From: RHLJ01 sp965247355
GTDB taxonomy: Bacteria > Bacteroidota > Rhodothermia > Balneolales > Balneolaceae
Direction of reading: 5' to 3'
NCBI GenBank assembly: GCA_965247355.1
Contig: OZ252011.1
Coordinates: 2,976,001 to 3,040,000, forward strand
Length of the DNA: 64,000 nucleotides
Under the pieces are notes generated by a model. The model made no database searches, had not been told where the DNA came from, and saw only the letters and a list, made by a program, of their open reading frames with translations. A program made the position numbers and the translations under genes. Positions 54,167 to 63,552 of this stretch are shown piece by piece; position 1 is the first letter of the stretch; every line of letters starts with the position of its first letter.

Positions 54167-54272
54167 AAATATAATAGATTGTTGATGGAGATAAGCTAAT
54201 AAAGCACTTTTTTATACTTTGAAAAAGGCTTCTCGTCACATTTGATGAAAATTTACTGATTTGAAAAGATGC

Positions 54273-54713
54273 TTACTTTTTTGTGCCGAGTCGCTTAGGG
54301 TGATTATCCGCCTCCTGAAGTTCATCGAATGCTTGTTGAAAGTTTTGCATTAGCTCCATGTATTCTTCAGACTCAGTTACCTTTTGTTCCAGCTTTCTGC
54401 TTTTAAGTGTTTCATTTCGGGCATACTTAATGAATTTATAGAAATGAAATTCAACCAAATCTCCTTCTTCATCCGAAAGGAAAATCTTTCCAAATTTATC
54501 CACGCTTTTGTAATTAAAGATATACTGACCGGAAGCAGTTGAGGAATCAGAATATTTCTTATAGGTTCCCCAATCAAATTTTTCACCAGTTAAGGCCTGA
54601 GCAATATTCCAGCAATTAATACGATCTCCTTCTTTCCAGTGCAGAATTTCAGGATACCAGGTATGGGGCGGAACGCCTTTCTTTTTGTTCTTGAATAATC
54701 CCAATAGTCCCAT
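54273..54713 (-). CDS. Conserved-looking cytoplasmic protein of unknown function
   Basis: A 146-residue protein without recognised domain. It has a basic N-terminus (GLFKNKKKG), a central beta/aromatic part (WYPEILHWKEGDRINCWNIA, KFDWGTYKKY) and a coiled helical C-terminus (KLEQKVTESEEYMELMQNF). It lies 6 nt downstream of the membrane-protein gene and is likely co-transcribed with it. Confidence 0.72.
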   Translation of the reverse strand: MGLLGLFKNKKKGVPPHTWYPEILHWKEGDRINCWNIAQALTGEKFDWGTYKKYSDSSTASGQYIFNYKSVDKFGKIFLSDEEGDLVEFHFYKFIKYARNETLKSRKLEQKVTESEEYMELMQNFQQAFDELQEADNHPKRLGTKK

Positions 54714-54719
54714 GTGAGT

Positions 54720-55457
54720 TTAAATAGTTAGAAGATCTTTTATTGTTTTCGTGAATATATGCTTTTCTTCAATTATGTCTTCTGGTTTCATTACCTCTAA
54801 TACTAATGTGCCCCGATAAAACCAATACATACTGATCGCCATTACAGTATGAGCTATATCAAGATGATTAAACCAGATTCCTAAGCCAATTTCGCTGGTA
54901 TAAAAGAAGGCAGCAAGAGTGGCAAAAAGAACGGTAAGAACAAAGTACTTACTTCCCCTGTTTCGTGTTCTCATGAAGACGAGGAAATGTAAAGGAAGTA
55001 CTACCAGCCCAAGGCCGTAAGCAGAGTGAACTTGTATAAAAAAGAAATTGAGGGTGGTGAAGGTGATGACGGCAAAAGTTATTAACTCTACTACATTCGC
55101 TATCTCCAGAAATTTGCCAAAGGTTTTATTGATGACCGGTTGGGCATGCATAATAGTAGCTCTCTCTACAGCCATTACAGCAATCATACTTATCAACCAG
55201 CCGGGAAGCTTCCATTCCAGGCCAACCGCATATTGAAAAGCATGACCAAGAATTCCACCAAGAAAAGTTGCAACGGCCATTATTAAAAAGTACCAGCGCA
55301 TATATTGGTGAACCTTACCCGGCTTTTTCAGTTTAACTAATCTGATAAATGCATATACACAGACTGCCGTAATCCAAAGATCGGTGAAGGTTACCATCGG
55401 CTCCATAATGGTAACGCCAAATAATTCGATAGAAGGTTGTCCGCTGGGTGAATCCAT
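54720..55457 (-). CDS. Seven-helix membrane protein, unknown
   Basis: A 245-residue membrane protein with about seven hydrophobic helices. It contains histidines in or near helices (GHAFQYAV, MHAQPVINKTFG, FNHLDIAHTVM) that could bind a metal or quinone, as in hydrophobic sensors, but I do not recognise the family. The ATG at 55457 is used; the TTG two codons upstream is unlikely. Confidence 0.75.
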   Translation of the reverse strand: MDSPSGQPSIELFGVTIMEPMVTFTDLWITAVCVYAFIRLVKLKKPGKVHQYMRWYFLIMAVATFLGGILGHAFQYAVGLEWKLPGWLISMIAVMAVERATIMHAQPVINKTFGKFLEIANVVELITFAVITFTTLNFFFIQVHSAYGLGLVVLPLHFLVFMRTRNRGSKYFVLTVLFATLAAFFYTSEIGLGIWFNHLDIAHTVMAISMYWFYRGTLVLEVMKPEDIIEEKHIFTKTIKDLLTI

Positions 55458-55775
55458 AATCAAAAGAGGTTTAAATTAATCAACCAAGTATGAGGGACAC
55501 GAATTCCGAAATCAGAAAAGCATAACTCCGGGGCATAAAAAAAGCCTGCTTTTGACGGCTGGCTGCTTTGATTTTCGAGTAACTGGAGCCAATATACGGC
55601 AGAGACCTACTCCTGACCAAATCTAATTAACAATGTATAACTAATGATAATCTATAATTGTATAAACATGATTTAAGTTGTTCTAAAGATGTGTTGAATG
55701 AAAATAATAAGTGATATAAACCTGAGGTGGGAGAATAAAAATTTGCGTTGGTTTTAACTAACCAGAGAATAGAAA
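55458..55775. other. Noncoding gap between membrane-protein genes
   Basis: A 318-nt stretch without a supported gene. On the minus strand AGCC and GGCT arms flanking GTCAAAAGCA, followed by seven T (55537-55571 region), could be a weak terminator for the genes coming from the right. The rest is A+T-rich and featureless to my reading. Confidence 0.5.
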
Positions 55776-56249
55776 CTACCTTTTGCGGTAATTAACCGAT
55801 TTCATAGATCCGTCTTCATCAACAATATTTGTCTCAGATCCCGGGACAATATCAGTGTTATGAGCAGAAACACAGAGCCAGTGATCATCGAATTTCTGAA
55901 CTATAAAGGAAAAGAGATTCTGGCGAAGCCGTGGTGTTTCTACATAGCCTTTTGGTGTTTGATTGCTAAGCCTCATTTTGGCATGAACAACAGCAATATC
56001 ATCAGAAAGAGATTTCACGGTTACTTTTTGCAATTTAAGAGTAGAACCTTTGAAAATAACACGCAGTCCGTAATCATGAGCTTTTCGTATTTCCCGGATG
56101 TTATGCCACCAAAGCCCGACCACATTTACGAACTCAGCATCTTCAGCAAAAATAGAAATCAGCTCATCTACATCACGGTTATTCCATCCGGATACAAAAC
56201 GCTCAGGTATTTCTTTTGGGGATTTAAGCGGAGGGTAGTTCTGATTCAT
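55776..56249 (-). CDS. SgcJ/EcaC-family NTF2-like protein
   Basis: A 157-residue protein with the cystatin/NTF2-like fold of the SgcJ/EcaC (DUF4440/SnoaL-like) group. It shows FVSGWNNRDVDELISIFAEDAEF and the WWHNIREIRKAHDYGL segment; the end carries DDHWLCVSAHNTDIVPG. Such folds act as small hydrolases, isomerases or stress-related proteins. It overlaps the upstream membrane-protein gene by 26 nt. Last gene of the palindrome-controlled cluster. Confidence 0.84.
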   Translation of the reverse strand: MNQNYPPLKSPKEIPERFVSGWNNRDVDELISIFAEDAEFVNVVGLWWHNIREIRKAHDYGLRVIFKGSTLKLQKVTVKSLSDDIAVVHAKMRLSNQTPKGYVETPRLRQNLFSFIVQKFDDHWLCVSAHNTDIVPGSETNIVDEDGSMKSVNYRKR

Positions 56250-56691
56250 TTAATTCTGTGTGGCAATCTTTAGTCAAATGATATAATAATATTCCTGTTA
56301 AACCTCCCAGAATAAAACCGGGACTCATCATAGTTGCAGAATATAAAAAACCAGCTAAGCTAAACAGAACATAACTGATAATGTCAGGGGTTTCATTTTT
56401 GATGAACTCGATACTAAAAATAAAGGAGCCAATTAAAAAACTAAGCAAGGTAATCAACACACCATAACCAAAGGCGCTCCAATAATTACCAGTAGGTTTT
56501 TCTAAGGAATAAATATTTGGACTAAAAATATATGAGGAGACCCCAGAAGCTAAAGAAGCTGAAAAAGCTCCAAAAATCACCTCTGGAGTAACAGGAAAAG
56601 AAAACCCATCTATAACTAGCCAAAAAGAAAACCAAACAATAAGTCCTGATATCGAAAATAGCAGGACACCAAGCAACCTGTTTCTATCCAT
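56224..56691 (-). CDS. Four-helix membrane protein, unknown
   Basis: A 155-residue inner-membrane protein with about four hydrophobic segments and short loops. It resembles its neighbours in size and composition but no family is recognised. The ATG at 56691 (MDRNRLLG) is preferred because it reduces overlap with the upstream gene to 8 nt; an earlier in-frame ATG at 56733 adds 14 basic residues. Confidence 0.65.
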   Translation of the reverse strand: MDRNRLLGVLLFSISGLIVWFSFWLVIDGFSFPVTPEVIFGAFSASLASGVSSYIFSPNIYSLEKPTGNYWSAFGYGVLITLLSFLIGSFIFSIEFIKNETPDIISYVLFSLAGFLYSATMMSPGFILGGLTGILLYHLTKDCHTELNESELPSA

Positions 56692-57265
56692 TCTCTTGCT
56701 CTTCTTCTGAATCAGATTCAATTCTGGTTGCATTCCTGAACAACAGTGCTGATATCACAAAAGGAATCACAAAGAAAGAGGTTACCCCGATAATCTCCAT
56801 TACTGAGCTGTAAGGATAATATTGAGCGCCCAGCGACAGTGCGATGATGGCAATCGCAATCATAGAAATAGCCATTGCAAATAGAGTGATCATCATGCCC
56901 CTGGATTTAAAGCGGGACAATACGGCTCCGATTATTCCAATCAGGATTACCACAAAATACATCTGGTTTTCAGGATTGTTTTCACTTCCGATTAAACCCA
57001 CCGCCAGATTGGCCCAGATCAGAAATAAGCCTGAACCTAATGCTAATCCGGCAGCTAATTTATAAGTGGTGCTTCCAGCTTTTAAGGTGAAAATCAGATA
57101 AGATAGTCCGACACCAAAAAGCAGGATCCCGGCAAGAACAAAATCAAATAGTGACCAGTCGACCCCGCTGGTAAATTGCATAGCTACAAAAGGGATTAGC
57201 AGCAAGCTAAGGGTAATGCCAGCAAGAAGAAGTATTTTTTTAGAGAAAGTTAGAGACGTATTCAT
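56684..57265 (-). CDS. Five- to six-helix membrane protein, unknown
   Basis: A 193-residue membrane protein. A first helix (about 10-30) is followed by four or five more, with an acidic tail (ESDSEEEQENG). No functional motif visible. Part of an operon-like run of small membrane genes (57471 to 55776) with spacing of 17 nt or overlap. A sensing or stress role is possible given the adjacent regulator. Confidence 0.7.
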   Translation of the reverse strand: MNTSLTFSKKILLLAGITLSLLLIPFVAMQFTSGVDWSLFDFVLAGILLFGVGLSYLIFTLKAGSTTYKLAAGLALGSGLFLIWANLAVGLIGSENNPENQMYFVVILIGIIGAVLSRFKSRGMMITLFAMAISMIAIAIIALSLGAQYYPYSSVMEIIGVTSFFVIPFVISALLFRNATRIESDSEEEQENG

Positions 57266-57282
57266 AGTAGATATAAGGAGTA

Positions 57283-57471
57283 TTAGTTTGTGGTGGATGT
57301 AATTCGTGACTTAATTCTGAAGGCCCAGAAAAGGCCGATAACAATCATTAGTGGAGGAATCGGACCGGGCTCGTCTTCTACGGTAATCATAAAAATGAGC
57401 AGAAGTATCCCAAGTACGATGACCAAAACCGGGAGCAGCAACAAGAATTTAAGTCGGACAAATATCTTCAT
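57283..57471 (-). CDS. Small two-helix membrane protein, unknown
   Basis: A 62-residue protein with two membrane helices (about 8-30 and 39-51) joined by a proline-rich loop (EDEPGPIPP). No family recognised. It is the first gene downstream of the palindrome at 57491-57511, 20 nt before its ATG, so it is probably the head of the controlled transcript. Confidence 0.7.
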   Translation of the reverse strand: MKIFVRLKFLLLLPVLVIVLGILLLIFMITVEDEPGPIPPLMIVIGLFWAFRIKSRITSTTN

Positions 57472-57490
57472 GATAATGTTAAATTAATTT

Positions 57491-57511
57491 CCACTTTGTA
57501 ATACAAAGTGG
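57491..57511. promoter_or_regulatory. Perfect 21-bp palindrome (operator candidate 1)
   Basis: Half-site CCACTTTGTA and its inverted repeat TACAAAGTGG are separated by one A. It lies 20 nt upstream of the small membrane-protein gene, and just downstream of the winged-helix regulator gene. A near copy is at 58482-58502. Confidence 0.75.
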
Positions 57512-57541
57512 ATGGGTAAAAAATATATCCCGTCACTTGAT

Positions 57542-57844
57542 TCAAGTGTTCTGGGATTTGATAATTTGTTCAAGCACTTCAAGGTGTTTGTTGAAGGCTG
57601 CCTTGCCTTCTTTAGTGATGAAATATCTGGTGTTGGGTTTACGGTCTACAAAAGTCTTATTAACGCCAACGAAATCTTCCTGTTCCAGCTTCTTGATATG
57701 AGTTGCCAGATTACCATCAGTCACGTCGAGTAAATCGCGTAAGGAAGTAAAATCCAGAGAATCATTCACCGCCAGGGCCGACATTATTCCAAGCCGTATT
57801 CTGCTTTCAAAGGCTTTATGTAAATTATTGAAGTTTGGGCTCAC
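57542..57844 (-). CDS. Winged-helix transcriptional regulator (HTH_34/PF13601-like)
   Basis: A 100-residue one-domain DNA-binding protein. The recognition region is FTSLRDLLDVTDGNLATHIKKLEQE and the wing is RKPNTRYFITKEGK, the signature of the small transcriptional regulators that pair with membrane proteins. The start is a GTG with a 2-nt gap from the upstream gene. Two matching palindromes flank its transcript and are its likely targets, with autoregulation. Confidence 0.9.
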   Translation of the reverse strand: MSPNFNNLHKAFESRIRLGIMSALAVNDSLDFTSLRDLLDVTDGNLATHIKKLEQEDFVGVNKTFVDRKPNTRYFITKEGKAAFNKHLEVLEQIIKSQNT

Positions 57845-57846
57845 GG

Positions 57847-58476
57847 CTATGATCGCTCGTATTTAAAATGAATGAAGAGTCCGTATCCGATATGTAATAA
57901 ACCAAATCCAATCACCCAAAAGAGAATGCTGAACGAAACAAATGCCACAGCGAGTAATCCCAAAATGATCTGAAGAATCCCAAGGTATTTAACATCTGCA
58001 AAAGTAAAAGCAGAGGCCATACAAAGAGCCAGTCCATAAAAAACAAGAGTTAAAGGAGCCGCTAATCCCGAAAGGCCAGAACTGATAAGTAACAATACCA
58101 GAACCCCACCTGAAAGCAAAGGGATTGAAATAGCTGAAAGCATCCTTTTGGAGGTGCCATTCCAGACCAGTTCGCCTTTCTTTTTAGCATTACCTGAAGA
58201 CAAAACCAGAGCAGAGCCAATGGACAGCATCAAAAGGATTAGTGCCAAAACAATTACAGGGGGTAGGCCCAGAACCGCATATCCTGTTTGGTTGATTGAA
58301 TATTCAAAACCATCCGGTCGGAAATTAAGAACGTAATATGCTACATACGCACCGGCAATAGCATACAAACCAGCGAGCACACCAGCGAGTCCCGATAACG
58401 ATAAAAACTTAGAAGACCGCTCCATCATCGAGCGGATTTCTGAAAGGTCTTTTATATAATCCTGATGTTCTTTCAT
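57847..58476 (-). CDS. Membrane protein in operon with the winged-helix regulator
   Basis: A 209-residue membrane protein with about six hydrophobic helices after an N-terminal amphipathic part (IKDLSEIRSMMERSSKFLSL). No motif beyond this. The ATG at 58476 is used because a TTG at 58497 would put coding sequence over the palindrome at 58482-58502. It overlaps in operon with the regulator (2-nt gap). It may sense something and pass it to the regulator, which is inference. Confidence 0.78.
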   Translation of the reverse strand: MKEHQDYIKDLSEIRSMMERSSKFLSLSGLAGVLAGLYAIAGAYVAYYVLNFRPDGFEYSINQTGYAVLGLPPVIVLALILLMLSIGSALVLSSGNAKKKGELVWNGTSKRMLSAISIPLLSGGVLVLLLISSGLSGLAAPLTLVFYGLALCMASAFTFADVKYLGILQIILGLLAVAFVSFSILFWVIGFGLLHIGYGLFIHFKYERS

Positions 58477-58481
58477 AAAAA

Positions 58482-58502
58482 GTACTTTTAAATACAAAGT
58501 AC
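58482..58502. promoter_or_regulatory. 21-bp near-palindrome (operator candidate 2)
   Basis: GTACTTTTAA and TACAAAGTAC flank a one-base centre; ACTTT and AATACAAAGT coincide with operator 1 over the same 21-bp length. It abuts the ATG of the regulator-operon's first gene (5 nt), where a bound repressor would block transcription or translation. Confidence 0.7.
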
Positions 58503-58615
58503 ATATATCGATTATTCAAATCAATAGGGATAGATAAAATTTGTTAGTGGTAGCGATTGATGACTTAGTATTTGTTTCTTGCCCACATACTAACTTGTTT
58601 TGCCTTACCTAAAGA

Positions 58616-59953
58616 TCAGAAACGGTCCCGGTTGCCGATGCCCCCAAAACGTGGGTTAACGACATTGTTGAGCACCGACCCAAAGCGGTAGCGGAAGCCG
58701 AAGCTGATGCCTGCCTCATAGTTGGTTTCGAGCTGCCGGCGTCGCAGAAGTACATCTTCGAGATTAGCATTACCCTTCGGAAGATTAATCTGATCGTGGA
58801 CGAGTTCCAGAAAGCCGCCAATTCCAACGGAAAGCCCTTTGGTGATGCGAATATCAAACTCAGCATCAAATTGCAGACTGTGGCGTGATAAATCGTGGAG
58901 ATACTGTGAGGCATTGACTCCTATTTCTACTCCTCCCCAAGGTTGTACGACTTCATACCCTGCGTTGAGTAAGTGCTGAGGTAGTAATTGCTCGATTTCA
59001 TTGTAAATCGTTGTGTCTCTGAAGGTGATGTGCGAGCCTCCCATACGATAAGCAACCGTAAGCTGTCGCCGGTTTGCTTCGCTGTAAGGATAGAGGCTCC
59101 ATTCAACTGCGCCCATGAAGCGATAGCGCCAATCTACGTTAGAGAAGGTCGAAGTTAACACGTCGCCGTATGCACCAACCGACCAGTGTGGAGAAATACT
59201 CTTTATGGCATAACTGGTGAATCCATCGCGTCGGGCAGAATTGGTGATCGTTCCTTCCTCTCGTTCGAATCGGTCGTAGTTGTAATTGAAGAAAGGGCGG
59301 AGCTGGATCTTCCAGTTATCAGTTACGCGACCAATATACACCCCGTACCGTGTGTCGAAGGATTGCTGCCGGGATTCGAAGTCGGCGCTACCGTCTGCAT
59401 AGATCTCAACCGTCCATTGGTTCCAGGGGTCTTCTGTGGTCTGTATTTGCGTTGAGGAGGACAGTTCGGGCGTAGTAATATCCACCCGTAGTCGATCCCG
59501 TATAGGAGTCTGCATCAGGTAAGGAACGAGCGCGGCTTCGAGAGTACGGAGGAATCCATTCCTCTCTTCATCCTCCGTTGCGATGGCGGGGGCGTTATAA
59601 ATTGTCGAATAATCCAGCCCTTCGAAAATACCGAGCCCAATGAGATCTAAAAGTCTTGCTTCGCCTCCGGAACCGGTACTTTCCCGAGTAACCAATACGT
59701 GAATATCGGCGGCTTCACGTTCACGAACGTGATCCAGATAAGGCATTTCCTGTCGTATAAAAGTCTCATCGCAGAAATTACAGTCAAGGAAGAGCGCGAG
59801 CCGTGAATGCGTTCCTGTACCGATCTCCTGAGCTGTTGCTGGAAAGGCGATAAAGCAGGAATAAAAAATAACAGTCAGATATACTAAAGTCGTAATACAT
59901 GATTTACTTTCTGCAAAGGGACATATTAAGCGAAGTATACTTGATTGCGACAT
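58616..59953 (-). CDS. Outer-membrane-type beta-barrel protein with N-terminal CxxC segment
   Basis: A 445-residue exported protein. A signal segment lies within the first 42 residues (ending ATAQ). The next part has CNFCDETFIRQEMPYLDHVREREAADIHVL in pieces, a CxxC motif followed by an alpha/beta fold. From about 180 on, alternating aromatic strands (YGVYIGRV, WKIQLRPFFNYNYD, FGFRYRFG) end in a typical barrel terminus. G+C is high: 58621-58680 has 35 of 60, against 27 of 60 at 58021-58080. Possibly foreign. Function unknown. Confidence 0.72.
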   Translation of the reverse strand: MSQSSILRLICPFAESKSCITTLVYLTVIFYSCFIAFPATAQEIGTGTHSRLALFLDCNFCDETFIRQEMPYLDHVREREAADIHVLVTRESTGSGGEARLLDLIGLGIFEGLDYSTIYNAPAIATEDEERNGFLRTLEAALVPYLMQTPIRDRLRVDITTPELSSSTQIQTTEDPWNQWTVEIYADGSADFESRQQSFDTRYGVYIGRVTDNWKIQLRPFFNYNYDRFEREEGTITNSARRDGFTSYAIKSISPHWSVGAYGDVLTSTFSNVDWRYRFMGAVEWSLYPYSEANRRQLTVAYRMGGSHITFRDTTIYNEIEQLLPQHLLNAGYEVVQPWGGVEIGVNASQYLHDLSRHSLQFDAEFDIRITKGLSVGIGGFLELVHDQINLPKGNANLEDVLLRRRQLETNYEAGISFGFRYRFGSVLNNVVNPRFGGIGNRDRF

Positions 59954-60167
59954 CTGATTGTAGTTAAAAGAGAATGAAATACCTGTTATCGGTTTTGATG
60001 AAGTAACAGATTTATTTAATTGCTTACAAACTTTACAACAAGCCCTCTTTATTCTGCAATGATGGCAATTAGTATATGAATTGCGATTCCCTAACCTATT
60101 GATTCAAAACATGTGTTAATGTAGATTAATCGCAGATACTATTCATCAGGGTTCTATTTACAGCAGT

Positions 60168-60731
60168 ATGCAGCAAGAGGAAATTACTCAACTCATAAAA
60201 AAAGCCGGTCAGGGTGAACTCTCGGCGTATGATCAATTGATGCCACACATCTATGAAAAGCTTCGCTCAATGGCGAATCAGCATCTGTCTAAAGAATATC
60301 ATAATCATACCTATTCAAGGACTGAACTGGTTCATGAGGCTTACCTGAAGTTGTGCAACTACAATGAAATGGATTGGAAAGACCGGTCTCATTTTTATGC
60401 TATCGCTTCAAAATGCATGCGGCAGATATTAATCGATTATGCACGAAAGAAATTAGCGGACAAACGCGGAGGCGATAACCTGAAGATCACGCTGATCGAT
60501 ACTATGTTGAAGCAGAAAAAAGAAGCCGCACAGCTACTGGACCTGGATGCTGCCCTAAACAGACTACAAAAGCTGGATGAAAGGCTTGCCAAAATAGTAG
60601 AGTATCGCTACTTCGGGGATATGACGATTGACGATACCGCAGAAGCATTGGGGATTTCTGCCAGTACGGTTCGCCGGGATTGGGAAAAGGCACGAGGGTG
60701 GCTTTACAGGGAACTTAAAAGTCAAAATTGA
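60168..60731 (+). CDS. ECF-type RNA polymerase sigma factor (Sig-70_X6-like)
   Basis: A 187-residue sigma factor. Region 2 contains SRTELVHEAYLKL and MRQILIDYARKKLADKRGG; region 4 is VEYRYFGDMTIDDTAEALGISASTVRRDW. This group is common in Acidobacteria and Rhodothermota and normally sits upstream of a TPR serine/threonine kinase, as here with a 56-nt gap. No anti-sigma gene is present, so the kinase is the probable control partner (inference). Confidence 0.93.
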   Translation: MQQEEITQLIKKAGQGELSAYDQLMPHIYEKLRSMANQHLSKEYHNHTYSRTELVHEAYLKLCNYNEMDWKDRSHFYAIASKCMRQILIDYARKKLADKRGGDNLKITLIDTMLKQKKEAAQLLDLDAALNRLQKLDERLAKIVEYRYFGDMTIDDTAEALGISASTVRRDWEKARGWLYRELKSQN

Positions 60732-60787
60732 TGACGGAAAATTGTCAAATTTCCCGCATTATTTATTAAACGCACGAACTATTTTTT

Positions 60788-63547
60788 ATGAATGACCGGA
60801 ACTGGAATAAAATCTCCTCTATCCTTGACACCCTACTTACTATCAGCAAGGAAAAAAGAACCGATTATCTCGATACGCATTTTTCAGATCAACCAGATGT
60901 AATTGCCGAGGTTAAAGAATATCTACGTTCAATTGAAGAGTCTGAAAAAGAAGGCTTCCTGAATAATAACTTAGAAGATCATGCTGCTCTTTTCCAGGAT
61001 TTGAGCTCTGTACATTTTCCATTTAACTCCCTGAAAGATACTGTTATTGGGAAAAAAGTAGGTCCCTATGAAATTGAATCTGAACTGGGTACCGGAGGCA
61101 TGGGATCCGTGTATAAAGCTATCCGTCAGGACGGACAGTTTAATCAGACCGTGGCTATAAAGTTTATCAATGCGAAAGGTTTTAGTGATGCAGTGATTGA
61201 GCGTTTCCGAATGGAGCAGGAGGTTCTCGCCAACCTGAATCATCCGAATATAGCAACCCTGTTTGATGGAGGATTTACCGAAGAAGGTTTCCCTTATCTC
61301 ATCATGGAATATGTGCAGGGCCTCCCCATTGATGAGTATTGCCAAAAGCATCAGCTTCTTGTTTCCGATCGACTAGCTCTATTCAAGAAAATACTGGCTG
61401 CTATACAGCACGCCCATTCCAATCTTGTAATTCACCGGGATTTAAAACCTTCCAATATCTTGATTGATGAAGAGCAGAATCTAAAAGTATTGGATTTTGG
61501 AATCGCGAAAACGCTGAGTATTAAAGACGGTCAAAATGTGGATTTAACCCAAATCGGTGAAAGAGTTTGGACCCCTTCCTATGCGGCTCCGGAACAAATT
61601 TTGGAGCGGCCTTCCCGTATTCAAACCGATATCTATGGGTTGGGGGCTTTACTGTATTCTATTCTGACAAACTCCACTCCATTTGACTTCAAAAACAGGA
61701 GCCTGCATGAAGTGGAAAAAATGATTCTGGAAGAAAATCCACGATCATTAGCAGAAGGATTTGAGTCAGAAAATGAAAACCACTCAAACACCCAGAGTAA
61801 AAAAGATTTCTTACGTGGTGACCTGGAAGCTATTGTCCGGAAGTCGCTCCGCAAGGAACCCGAAGAACGATATGAGTCCGCGGGTGAGTTTCTGGAAGAT
61901 CTTGAGCGGTATCAACAAAACCTTCCTGTTCATGCAGTAAATGGCTCTTTTAAATATAAAAGCAGGAAGTTTTTGAAGCGGAACCTTAAGATGGTTTCCA
62001 CAGCAACAGCATTCCTATCATTATTGATTACAGTAGTCAGCCTGTACACCATTCGTTTGTCCTCAGAACAACAAAAAGCAACCACAGAAGCACAAAAAGC
62101 CAATGAAGTTAAGACACTATTGTTAGAGGTTTTCGAGAATGCTGACCCTCTTTCCGGGGCTGATGAAGTGTTAACAGTACAGGAACTTTTGGAGAATGGA
62201 ACGGATGAAATTCTTTCCAGAGACCTAAATCCCGAGGTGAAATCGGAGATGTTGATTTCCCTGTCTTCTATCTATCAAAACATCACTGAATACGAAAAGG
62301 CACTGGAGATAGCAGAAACGGCTCTTTCCCACAATATTGAGCACTTTGATTCACTTTCCATACCAGTGCTTCAGACTTATCTCAGACTCAGTTCTATCAA
62401 TAACGATCTGGCTAATTTTGACCGTGCTTATGAGCTATCAAATTTGTCGGTAGAAATAGCCGAGCAGATTTTATCTGACAACAATCCTCTTTGGTCACAA
62501 ATATACCTTATGCAAGGGGATATAAAACGTGAATTAGCTATGGGTAGTGAGTCGTTGCAGAGTTTTCAGCAGGCCATGGAAGTGTTGGAATACCAGCCAG
62601 AAATGGACAGTTCAATGTATATCGATATACTTCGGAAATTGGGGCGGGCTCATTATTTGGTTCGAAATTTAGATCAGGCCGACTCCGTATTCACAGTCGC
62701 GCTTAGCTCAGCGAATTCTTTTTACGGTGAGGACAAGCTAGCTACTTCGACTGTAATGGACGAAGCCGGTGTATTTTATATGACACAGGGAATGTACGAT
62801 AAAGCTCGGGGTCTCTTTAATAACGCTCTGGAAATTAAGAGAGTGAAACATCAGGGAGCGCATCCGAATATTTCCAGTATACTGAATAATCTTGCCGTGC
62901 TTGAAGATTATTCAGAAAACTACCCGGAAGCGGATTCTCTCTATGCCGAAACACTGGAGATGGATACGGAGATTTATGGACCGGATCACCCATATATTGC
63001 TAGTTCAAAAGGCCACTGGGCAAATATGAACATCCGTATTGGTAATTTTGATAAAGCCGCAGAACTTATCGAAGATGTCATCCGGATCAACACCATGGTT
63101 TATGATTCTGAGCACCCTGTTTTGGGAAGGTCATACAAGAATATGGGCGAGATTAAATCAGCAGAAGGAGAACTTGAAGTCGCTGAAGAATATTTCATCA
63201 TGTCGGATAATATATACTCAAAGGTAGTGGAACCCACGAGCAGAACCTATGCTGAATTGAGTATGTCCAGAGCAGAAAACAGTTTTAAGAGAGAAGCTTA
63301 TTTAGAAGCGGCAAATCAATATGAGACGGCTATAGCAGGATTTGAATTATTATCTGACGAATACTTCTTCTGGATGGAGGCGGAATGCACCATAAAGATG
63401 GCCAAAAGCTATATTCTTGCCGGACGGGATGCTACGGCTAATCAGATTCTATCATCCTTTGAAAGCAGAATGGATACCACTCGATCATTAAAAGAAGACG
63501 ACATCATTCGAGGTCTATATACTTCAGCAAAAGAAATGATTAAATGA
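60788..63547 (+). CDS. Serine/threonine protein kinase with TPR repeats
   Basis: A 919-residue Hanks-type kinase. Catalytic domain: G-loop GTGGMGSVYKA (101-111), ATP-lysine K125, catalytic loop HRDLKPSN (216-223) and DFG (236-238). A single membrane helix near 403-423 follows. The C-terminal half (about 450-900) is a series of tetratricopeptide repeats (for example PNISSILNNLAVLEDYSENY) probably facing the periplasm. The TPR part would bind a partner, the kinase acts in the cytoplasm. Co-operonic with the ECF sigma factor. Confidence 0.93.
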   Translation: MNDRNWNKISSILDTLLTISKEKRTDYLDTHFSDQPDVIAEVKEYLRSIEESEKEGFLNNNLEDHAALFQDLSSVHFPFNSLKDTVIGKKVGPYEIESELGTGGMGSVYKAIRQDGQFNQTVAIKFINAKGFSDAVIERFRMEQEVLANLNHPNIATLFDGGFTEEGFPYLIMEYVQGLPIDEYCQKHQLLVSDRLALFKKILAAIQHAHSNLVIHRDLKPSNILIDEEQNLKVLDFGIAKTLSIKDGQNVDLTQIGERVWTPSYAAPEQILERPSRIQTDIYGLGALLYSILTNSTPFDFKNRSLHEVEKMILEENPRSLAEGFESENENHSNTQSKKDFLRGDLEAIVRKSLRKEPEERYESAGEFLEDLERYQQNLPVHAVNGSFKYKSRKFLKRNLKMVSTATAFLSLLITVVSLYTIRLSSEQQKATTEAQKANEVKTLLLEVFENADPLSGADEVLTVQELLENGTDEILSRDLNPEVKSEMLISLSSIYQNITEYEKALEIAETALSHNIEHFDSLSIPVLQTYLRLSSINNDLANFDRAYELSNLSVEIAEQILSDNNPLWSQIYLMQGDIKRELAMGSESLQSFQQAMEVLEYQPEMDSSMYIDILRKLGRAHYLVRNLDQADSVFTVALSSANSFYGEDKLATSTVMDEAGVFYMTQGMYDKARGLFNNALEIKRVKHQGAHPNISSILNNLAVLEDYSENYPEADSLYAETLEMDTEIYGPDHPYIASSKGHWANMNIRIGNFDKAAELIEDVIRINTMVYDSEHPVLGRSYKNMGEIKSAEGELEVAEEYFIMSDNIYSKVVEPTSRTYAELSMSRAENSFKREAYLEAANQYETAIAGFELLSDEYFFWMEAECTIKMAKSYILAGRDATANQILSSFESRMDTTRSLKEDDIIRGLYTSAKEMIK

Positions 63548-63552
63548 GCCCC

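Noticed and set aside
55860..56273. A 137-codon open frame opposite the SgcJ-like gene.
   Set aside because: The minus-strand gene has clear family motifs; the plus-strand product has none and no ribosome-binding site.
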